Below, in pieces: positions 43,037-49,402 of a DNA stretch of 49,402 nt. A program made the translations under genes and the position numbers. The notes under the pieces are model-generated. The model made no database searches. It was not told the DNA's origin and was given only the letters and a program-made list of their open reading frames with translations. Each line of letters begins with the position of its first letter. Position 1 is the stretch's first letter. The stretch lies in NCBI GenBank assembly GCA_035650495.1, contig DASRHK010000175.1, forward strand, positions 1-49,402, written 5' to 3'. The DNA comes from DASRHK01 sp035650495 (GTDB lineage Bacteria > Pseudomonadota > Gammaproteobacteria > Nevskiales > Nevskiaceae).

Positions 43037-45355
43037 ATGAAAGCAATGTGGCCAGTCGCCGCGCTGGCGCTGCTCGCCGGTTGCGGACAGAGCAATCCAA
43101 TCGATTCCGCGAACAGTCCCTCCGCGGGCGGCGGCGATGCCGTATTCACGGGCTGGAAGGCGACGCCGGCGATGATCTCCAACGTCGGCGTGTATCGCGG
43201 CCACGAGTTCGTCTATCAGGATTACATCCACGACGATCATGGCCCGAACACCGACGGCATCGATCATCTCGACCTGCCGTTCGGCGCCGCCGGTCCCGAT
43301 CCGAACGATCCGACCAACCTGCGCCTGTCGCCCGCGCCGCAGACGAACTGGGCCGGCGATTTCATGTACGCCGCGCCGGGCAATCACATGGACGACGTCG
43401 CGGATCTCATCGAATTCCGCGTCGCCGCGGATGCGACGGACGTGCACTACCGATTCCGTCTCGGCGACATGACCGCCGCCGATTCGAGCGTCGTCGCGAT
43501 CTGCGTCGACGAGGACCTCGTGCGCAGCACGGGGCTGACGCAAGCGTGGCCGTTCGGCGCGGGCCTCTCCCAGCAGCTCGGCTGCGATCATCTCTATACG
43601 ATCTACGGCACCGGCGGCGCGATCACCGACGCCGCGGGCAATACGACCGATCTCGCGGCGGCGGGCGGTGAAGTGACCGCCGACGTCGACGACGCGCTGA
43701 TCGACGTGCGCGTGCCGAAGAGCGTCGCCGATCCAGCCGATCACATCTGGCGCTACTTCGTCGCGTCTGGCGTTTGGGATTCCGCGTCGCAGACGTGGGC
43801 CGCGCCGCTGCCGATCCCGACCGAGATGGGCGTGCCGATCATGACCGGCGGCGGCATCGGCGTTCCCGCGATCTGGGATGTGCTGTCGAACAACGGCGAG
43901 CCGAACTCGGTGTGGAACGAGGAGAAGCAGGCGAACGATCTCAAGGCGCAGAACATCCTCGACGATTACATCGACGTCGACTTCGCGCGGCTCAAGTCCG
44001 ACGAAAACGATGCCGATCCCGAGATCACCGGCGTCTCCGAGCGCATCTACGAATCGAAGTATCCGACCGCGACCGGCAAAGGCACCGACGTCGTCAGCGG
44101 CGTCGGCGTGCACTTCGTCTATCAGGGACCGTGGCAGCCGTACGTGCTCGTGCTGCCGCACGACTACTACGCCAAGGCCGATCACGCGTTCCCGTTCGAC
44201 CTGTGCGCGCATCCGCTCGGCGCGAACCACAACGTCGAGGTCTATTACGGCGAGGCGCTGTCGCGCTCGGATTACAACCCGCTCGTCACCGACGTCGTCG
44301 CGACCACCGGCTACATGGGCTTCACCGTGATCGAAGCCCTGGTCGATCGGCTCGACGCGGTCTACGCGTGCACGCTCGGCCGAGGCGAAGGGCTCGGCTA
44401 TCAGGGCGGCGACGGGCTCGTCGATCTGCTCGAAGTGCAGGACGACGTTACGACGCGCTTCCGCACCGATCCCGATCGCCGCACGATCCACGGCGTGTCG
44501 CTCGGCGCGCTCGGCACGTGGTACGTCGCGCGGTTGTACCCCGATCGTTACGCTGCCGCGATGCCCTACATCTTCACGCACGACGTCACCGGCGGCATCA
44601 CCGCGACGCCGACGCTGCAGAACCTCTACAACGTGCCGGTGTTCTTCTCGATCGGCACGCTCGACGAATTCACGCAGGGCACCGAGGGCGATCCGGAAGC
44701 CAACCAGATGGAGGGCTTCGGCAACGAGTACGTGTATCTGCACTACCTCGGGCGCCAGCACGAAGGCCGCATCGAGAACGACGTGCTGCCCTTCGTCGAG
44801 CCGCTGTCCTACGCGAAGGTGCGCGTCGAGAATCCACCGCGCGTGAAATACGTCTTCGATCCGACCCTGTTCTCCGAGAAGATTCCCGGGACCGGGTCGG
44901 CGTACTGGGTTAGCGGCATGACGCAGAGCAATCCTTCCGCTCCGTGCTCGATCGACGCGACCTCGCTCGCGCGCGCCGACGAGCTGCCGACGAAGCAGGT
45001 GATCTTCGACGGCGTCTACGACAACCTCGCTCGCGGCTATCTCGCGCGCATGCGCGGGCTCATGCGGCTGTCGGCCGCCGACTTCGCGACGATCTGGCAT
45101 CCGGAGAGCTGGGAAGTCGGCTGGGAATTGCTGCCGGGCACGTCGCTCACGGTGACGGAGTCCGACCTGACCGTGCCGGACCAGGCGAACGGATTCCAGC
45201 TGAGCACGATCAACTGCAGCAGCGTGACGCTCGATCCGCAGCGCATGAAGATCGACATGAGCCAGCCGCTCGTCTACACCATCACGCCCGACACGACGAT
45301 CGACGTGCACATCGGCGATCAGGTCATCCACGTCGTGCCGCAGGGCGTGCCGTAG
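43037..45355 (+). CDS. Large lipoprotein with alpha/beta-hydrolase (esterase) fold
   Basis: 772 residues from ATG 43037, with GGGAGGG upstream; GTG 43031 is unlikely. A lipoprotein signal is clear (MKAMWPVAALALLAGC, Cys16 lipidated). A first domain of about 300 residues shows beta-sandwich features (DLIEFRVAADATDVHYRFRLGDM, DVDDALIDVRVP), like the glucodextranase/DOMON-like C-domains. The second is a hydrolase with the elbow HGVSLGALG, Ser488 and many Asp/His later (YLHYLGRQHEGR). The final 130 residues form a further beta domain. I do not recognise a named family. A surface-exposed esterase acting on an ester-linked polymer or lipid is plausible. Confidence 0.78.
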   Translation: MKAMWPVAALALLAGCGQSNPIDSANSPSAGGGDAVFTGWKATPAMISNVGVYRGHEFVYQDYIHDDHGPNTDGIDHLDLPFGAAGPDPNDPTNLRLSPAPQTNWAGDFMYAAPGNHMDDVADLIEFRVAADATDVHYRFRLGDMTAADSSVVAICVDEDLVRSTGLTQAWPFGAGLSQQLGCDHLYTIYGTGGAITDAAGNTTDLAAAGGEVTADVDDALIDVRVPKSVADPADHIWRYFVASGVWDSASQTWAAPLPIPTEMGVPIMTGGGIGVPAIWDVLSNNGEPNSVWNEEKQANDLKAQNILDDYIDVDFARLKSDENDADPEITGVSERIYESKYPTATGKGTDVVSGVGVHFVYQGPWQPYVLVLPHDYYAKADHAFPFDLCAHPLGANHNVEVYYGEALSRSDYNPLVTDVVATTGYMGFTVIEALVDRLDAVYACTLGRGEGLGYQGGDGLVDLLEVQDDVTTRFRTDPDRRTIHGVSLGALGTWYVARLYPDRYAAAMPYIFTHDVTGGITATPTLQNLYNVPVFFSIGTLDEFTQGTEGDPEANQMEGFGNEYVYLHYLGRQHEGRIENDVLPFVEPLSYAKVRVENPPRVKYVFDPTLFSEKIPGTGSAYWVSGMTQSNPSAPCSIDATSLARADELPTKQVIFDGVYDNLARGYLARMRGLMRLSAADFATIWHPESWEVGWELLPGTSLTVTESDLTVPDQANGFQLSTINCSSVTLDPQRMKIDMSQPLVYTITPDTTIDVHIGDQVIHVVPQGVP

Positions 45356-45371
45356 CCTTCGGGACGCGGGC

Positions 45372-47903
45372 GTGAGCAGCAACAGCCCGATGTTCGAACT
45401 GGACAGCTCGCGCCGTCCGCTGCCGTCCGCATTCGTCGTGCGCTACGTGTTCGGCGGCGTCATTTTCGCCTACATCAGCATTCCCGCGCGGATGGCGCCG
45501 GGCCTGCTGAGCATCGGCGAGGCGCGCTTCGCGTGCCTCGCGTACCTGGCCATGCTCGGTGCCTTGCATCTCCTCCACCGCCGCCGGTCGCTCGGGAGGA
45601 AGTTGCCGCGCGCGCTGCTCGCGCTCGAGATGCCGCTGCTCGCGATCGGCATCCCGAGCGATTTCCTGCCGGTGATGCCGCTGCAGATGGTGGTGCTGGC
45701 CGCGATGCTCGATCACGGCCTGCGCTACGGCGTGCGGGTGTATCGCGAAGCGGTCCTGGGCGGTCTCGCCGCGCTCGGCATCGCGTTCACGCTCCGCGCA
45801 ACCCTGGTCCCAGGCGGCATCGACATCGCTGCAGCGTGGATCCTGTTCTTCATCGTGACCATCGCGCTGTCGATCTGGATGCAGGTCGCCGATCGCGAGA
45901 GCGTGGACCGGGCGCTCGACGAAGCGCATCAGCGCATCGGCCTTGCCGTGGAGTCGATGAGCTTCGGCTACTGGACCAACGATCTCGTGGGCAAGCGTCT
46001 GCTGTGGGACGACAACACCCATCGCGTGCTCGGGCTGCAGCCGGGCTCGTTCAGCGGCCGCTATGAGGATTTCTTCAAGCTGATGTCGCCCGAAGAAGGC
46101 GCCGCGATCGATCGCGCGATCCGCGCCGCCATCCGCGATCGCAAGCCCTACGACCAGGAGTACCGCGCGGTCTGGCCCGACGGCAGCGTGCACTTCATCG
46201 GCTCGCGCGCGTTCGCGACCTACGACGACACGGGCAAGGCGGTGCGCATCGTCGGCGTCTCGTGGGACAACACTGCGCAGCGCAAGGATCACGAGGCGCT
46301 GCGTCGCGCACAGGCGGAATTGCTCGCCGCAAAGACGGCGGCGGAAGCAGCGGCGGTCGCCAAGATGGATTTCCTGGCGAACATGAGCCACGAGATCCGC
46401 ACGCCGATGAACGCGATCCTCGGCATGAACAGCATGATGCTCGACACGACGCTGACGCAGCGCCAGCGCCAGATCGCCGATCGCATCCGCAACAGCGCGG
46501 AGTCCCTGCTGCGGGTGATCAACGACGTCCTCGACATCTCCAAGAGCGAGGCCGGGAAGATGCAGGTCGAGGTCGCGCCGCTGGATCTGCGCCAGGTCGT
46601 CGAAGGCGCGATCGAGCTCGTCGCCGAGCGCGTCCAGGGCAAGGGCCTCGAGCTCGCGCTGCTCTACGACCACGCGCTGCCCGCCGGATTGAAAGGCGAT
46701 GCCGGCCGATTGAATCAGGTGCTCGGCAATCTGCTGTCGAATGCGGTGAAGTTCACCGAGCAGGGCGAGATCGTGATCGAAGTGTCGCCGCAGCGAGCGG
46801 CCGACGGCGAAGTGATCGTGCGCGTGGCGGTGCGCGACACCGGCATCGGCATCGGACCGGACGGCCTGCGCAATCTCTTCCAGCCGTTCGCGCAGGTCGA
46901 AGGTCCCGCGCGGCGTAAGTACGGCGGCACCGGGCTCGGGCTTTCCATCTCGAAGCGCCTGATCGAATTGATGGGCGGCGAGATCGGCGTCGACAGCGCG
47001 CCCGGCCGCGGCTCGACATTCTGGTTCACCGTGCGGCTCGAGCGCGATCCGTCGGTGACGCGACCCATCCCGCGCGGGCTCTCGGGGCGCCATGTGCTCG
47101 TCGTCGACGATCACGAGCCGAGCCGTCGCAGCCTCGCCGCCGACCTCGCATGGTGGGGCATGCGCGTCGACACCGCTGCCGACGCGCAGGAAGCGGTCAG
47201 CATGCTGGAAGCGGCGGCCGGCTCGCAGCCGTTCGAGTTCGCGATCATCGATCAGGACATGCCGGAGATGGACGGCATCGATCTGGTGCGCGAGATCCGC
47301 GTGCGCGCGCAGCTCGCGCAGCTGCACATCGTCATGCTGCAGCTTCAGCGCAATCTGCCCGAATCGGCCGCGATGCAGGGCGTCGAGTCGATGCTGACGA
47401 AGCCGGTGCGCTACGCCGATCTCTACGAGGCGCTGCGCACGCTCGCGGGCATCGCTCCCGAAGCGCACGCCGATGCCGAAGGTCTCCGCACGTTCGGCGT
47501 CGAAGGCGCGCAATGGCGCATCCTGATTGCGGAAGACGATCCGCTCAATCAGGAAGTCGCCGTGTATCAGCTCTCGAAGCTCGGGCTCAACGCCGCCTGC
47601 GTCGCCAACGGCGCGGAGGCCGTCGCCGCGGCGATGCGCGAGCCGTACGACCTCATCGTGATGGATTGCGAGATGCCGGAGATGGACGGCTACCAGGCCG
47701 CCGCCGAGATCCGCAAGCGCGAAGGCCCCGATCGCCACACGTGGATCGTCGCGATGACCGCGCACGTGCTGCCGGGCTATCGCGAGAAGTGCCTCGCGGC
47801 CGGCATGGACGACTACGTCGCCAAGCCGGCGACGCAGGAATCGCTGCAAGCGGCGATCGAGCGCTTCGCCAGGACGCGCGCCGGCAAGGCGCAGGCGGCG
47901 TGA
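45372..47903 (+). CDS. Hybrid sensor histidine kinase with two receivers
   Basis: 843 residues from GTG 45372; an ATG at 45390 is possible. N-terminal membrane helices within about 20-165, a PAS domain (about 180-300, ending in VRIVGVSWDNTAQRKDHEAL), a coiled linker, HisKA with His340 (MSHEIRTPMN), HATPase (NLLSNAVKFTEQ, DTGIGI, GGTGLGLSISKRL), then receiver 1 with Asp627 (IIDQDMP) and receiver 2 with Asp765 (VMDCEMP). There is no Hpt domain, so phosphotransfer must use a separate protein. The next gene overlaps it by 4 bases (GTGA), which points to a common pathway. Confidence 0.93.
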   Translation: MSSNSPMFELDSSRRPLPSAFVVRYVFGGVIFAYISIPARMAPGLLSIGEARFACLAYLAMLGALHLLHRRRSLGRKLPRALLALEMPLLAIGIPSDFLPVMPLQMVVLAAMLDHGLRYGVRVYREAVLGGLAALGIAFTLRATLVPGGIDIAAAWILFFIVTIALSIWMQVADRESVDRALDEAHQRIGLAVESMSFGYWTNDLVGKRLLWDDNTHRVLGLQPGSFSGRYEDFFKLMSPEEGAAIDRAIRAAIRDRKPYDQEYRAVWPDGSVHFIGSRAFATYDDTGKAVRIVGVSWDNTAQRKDHEALRRAQAELLAAKTAAEAAAVAKMDFLANMSHEIRTPMNAILGMNSMMLDTTLTQRQRQIADRIRNSAESLLRVINDVLDISKSEAGKMQVEVAPLDLRQVVEGAIELVAERVQGKGLELALLYDHALPAGLKGDAGRLNQVLGNLLSNAVKFTEQGEIVIEVSPQRAADGEVIVRVAVRDTGIGIGPDGLRNLFQPFAQVEGPARRKYGGTGLGLSISKRLIELMGGEIGVDSAPGRGSTFWFTVRLERDPSVTRPIPRGLSGRHVLVVDDHEPSRRSLAADLAWWGMRVDTAADAQEAVSMLEAAAGSQPFEFAIIDQDMPEMDGIDLVREIRVRAQLAQLHIVMLQLQRNLPESAAMQGVESMLTKPVRYADLYEALRTLAGIAPEAHADAEGLRTFGVEGAQWRILIAEDDPLNQEVAVYQLSKLGLNAACVANGAEAVAAAMREPYDLIVMDCEMPEMDGYQAAAEIRKREGPDRHTWIVAMTAHVLPGYREKCLAAGMDDYVAKPATQESLQAAIERFARTRAGKAQAA

Positions 47904-49402
47904 GCGTGGAAGCCAACTACATCGAGATGATCGCAGCGGTGATGGAGGAGTTCGCGCGCTCGAGCGATCTGTCGGCGAGCATCACCGCGGCGCTCGAGCG
48001 CATCACCGCGTCGATGAACGCGGAGTCGGCGACGCTGTTCCTGCTCGAAGGCGAGCTCGACGATCCGCGCGCGCGATTGGTGGCGCAGGCTTCGGTCGGC
48101 CCCGTGCCCGCGACGGGACTGTCGATCCCGGCAACGGCGGGCATCGTCGGCCGCGCGGTGACCAGCGGCGCGACGCAGCTCGTCGCCGATGCGCGCAAGG
48201 ACACCGATTTCATCGCGCCCCAGATGATCGGCGGCGGCTACGAGATCCGCTCGCTCTTGTGCGCGCCGCTGATCGTGCGCAGCCAGCGGCTCGGCGCCGT
48301 CGAGGTGATCAATCGCAAGAGCGGCGACGGCCTGTTCGACCAGCGCGATCGCGAAGCGCTCGAAGCGCTCGCCGCCGCCGCGGCGATGGCGATCGCCAAC
48401 GCGCGCATGGCCGCCGCGCAGATGGAGCAGGCGCGCCTGAAGCGCGAGCTCGAGCTCGCCGCGACCGTGCAGCGCAATCTGCTGCCGTCGGCGCAGCCCG
48501 ACACCGGCGCGATCCACGGGCTGTCGATTCCCGCGCGCGGCGTGTCCGGCGATTTCTACGACATCCTGCCGCTCACCGCGGGCCGCGTTGCCTTCGCGCT
48601 CGCCGACGTTTCCGGCAAAGGCATGAACGCGGCGCTGATCATGGTGAAGGCCGCGACGCTGTTCCGCAGCTTCGGCAAGTACGTGCACGAGCCCGGGCGG
48701 CTGCTCGCGCGCATCGAATCGGAGCTCTCAGAGACAATGAGCCTCGGCATGTTCGTGACGATGGTGGTCGGCATCTACGATTCCAAGCGCCGCGAGCTGC
48801 GCTTCGCCAACGCGGGTCACGAGCCGCCGCTGCTGCGCGATCCGCAGGGACGCTACAGCGCGTTCCCCGCCGAGGATCCGCCGCTCGGCGTGTTCGGCGG
48901 CCTGAAGGATCGCCGCTATCGCGAGACGGCGCTCAAGCTCGCAGGCGACAGCGTGTACTTCTTCACCGACGGATTCACCGAAGGCCGAGGACCGGGCGGC
49001 AAGCCGCTGGGCGTCGAGGGCCTGCGCGGGCTCATCGACCGGTATGCGAATCGCGACCCGAAGGATCGGCTCGCGCGGCTCGCCGCCGCACTCACCGAGA
49101 CGGGCGACGAGCTGCACGACGATCTCACGGTGCTGGTCGTGGAGGATCGCGTCGCGGCCGCGAAGCCGCGCGAGCGCCGTCGCGGCCGCGGCGGCTTGCT
49201 GGTGTCGCAGACGATCCAGGCGAAGGCGAGCCAATTGCGCATCGTGCGGCGCCTCGTGGAGGCCGCCGCGCGCCAGGGCGGGGGCACACCGGAATTCGGC
49301 GCCGACCTCGCGCTCGCCGTCGACGAGGCTTGCCAGAACATCATCCGCCACGCCTACGGCGGCGAGTGCGAGGCGACCATCCAGCTGCGCGTGCGCCGCA
49401 AG
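47900..49402 (+). CDS. GAF / PP2C phosphatase / anti-sigma-type kinase fusion, 3' end missing
   Basis: At least 501 residues; the frame is open to the window end. GTG 47900 overlaps the kinase stop, and GTG 47906 is the alternative. Domains in order: GAF (about 15-165), coiled linker (ARLKRELELAATVQRNLLPS), a SpoIIE/RsbU-type PP2C phosphatase (about 185-410) with Asp218 in VSGDFYD, DVSGKGMNAAL, FVTMVVGIYD, NAGHEPPLL, FFTDGFTEG and HDDLTVLVV, then a second domain from about 440 with the RsbW-like N-box AVDEACQNIIRHAYGG (Glu476, Asn480). Phosphatase and kinase activities of opposite sign in one chain would control an STAS antagonist in partner switching. Confidence 0.9.
   Translation, partial: MSVEANYIEMIAAVMEEFARSSDLSASITAALERITASMNAESATLFLLEGELDDPRARLVAQASVGPVPATGLSIPATAGIVGRAVTSGATQLVADARKDTDFIAPQMIGGGYEIRSLLCAPLIVRSQRLGAVEVINRKSGDGLFDQRDREALEALAAAAAMAIANARMAAAQMEQARLKRELELAATVQRNLLPSAQPDTGAIHGLSIPARGVSGDFYDILPLTAGRVAFALADVSGKGMNAALIMVKAATLFRSFGKYVHEPGRLLARIESELSETMSLGMFVTMVVGIYDSKRRELRFANAGHEPPLLRDPQGRYSAFPAEDPPLGVFGGLKDRRYRETALKLAGDSVYFFTDGFTEGRGPGGKPLGVEGLRGLIDRYANRDPKDRLARLAAALTETGDELHDDLTVLVVEDRVAAAKPRERRRGRGGLLVSQTIQAKASQLRIVRRLVEAAARQGGGTPEFGADLALAVDEACQNIIRHAYGGECEATIQLRVRRK

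Noticed and set aside
40339..43182. Minus-strand open frame continuing upstream of the MlaC-like gene
   Set aside because: Only the part from 40338 down encodes a recognisable protein with signal peptide and ribosome site; the rest is antisense to the RND gene.
42932..47849. Two long minus-strand ORFs antisense to the lipoprotein esterase and hybrid kinase
   Set aside because: Low-complexity composition with no motif; the plus-strand frames have full domain signatures.

Overview
The window is about 49.4 kb of GC-rich, densely coded chromosomal DNA with no rRNA, tRNA, phage, IS element or CRISPR array that I can see. The content points to an aerobic, lipid-degrading Gram-negative bacterium: outer-membrane barrels, a TonB receptor, an MlaC-like lipid carrier, many acyl-CoA dehydrogenases, and a DesT/DesC/DesB-type acyl desaturase set. 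A gammaproteobacterium of the Nevskiales/Steroidobacterales kind fits best, but that placement is inferred from gene content only.

Layout. 1-2056: the 3' part of a DUF1329 protein, a possible leader-peptide (bacteriocin-like) ORF, and a small secreted Pro/Gly-rich protein ending at a strong terminator. 2184-5582 (minus): epoxide-hydrolase-like alpha/beta hydrolase and a two-subunit acyl-CoA dehydrogenase. These diverge across a perfect palindrome from 5770-11654 (plus): enoyl-CoA hydratase/3-hydroxyacyl-CoA dehydrogenase, thiolase, beta-carbonic anhydrase and acyl-CoA synthetase. Together this resembles a pim-type beta-oxidation cluster for (di)carboxylic acids. 11680-12640 (minus): a stand-alone receiver and a small periplasmic protein. 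12823-17497 (plus): a SRPBCC protein, two further acyl-CoA dehydrogenases, a PF10118 putative di-metal protein and a hemerythrin.

17498-21180 (minus) is a compact seven-gene run of mostly uncharacterised proteins: a winged-helix regulator, two DUF5985-like membrane proteins, a DUF2939 protein, a pore-like 2-TM protein, and two PNPOx-type flavin-binding proteins, one fused to GAF. 21192-28865 holds a class II aldolase and DUF1329 (minus), divergent from DUF1302, an RND/MMPL transporter and a small secreted protein that appears to use a CTG start. These look like the parts of an envelope-spanning system for hydrophobic molecules. PhoD, DUF445 and a second orphan receiver follow.

32355-36752 is a desaturase locus: TetR (FabR/DesT) and a clear dyad diverge from ferredoxin reductase, desaturase, lipase and a small basic protein. 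36836-43008 carries a PDZ protein, a TonB receptor coupled to an MlaC/HpnM-like carrier, and a divergent HpnN-like RND transporter. 43037-49402 has a large lipoprotein esterase, a hybrid histidine kinase, and a GAF/PP2C phosphatase/anti-sigma-type kinase fusion that runs off the end.

Overall the genes describe uptake or export of hydrophobic substrates across the envelope, CoA activation and beta-oxidation, membrane-lipid remodelling, and signalling. The strongest candidates for something new are the DUF1302/DUF1329/RND module with its CTG-initiated partner, the seven-gene operon at 17.5-21.2 kb, and the leader-peptide ORF at 1.3 kb.
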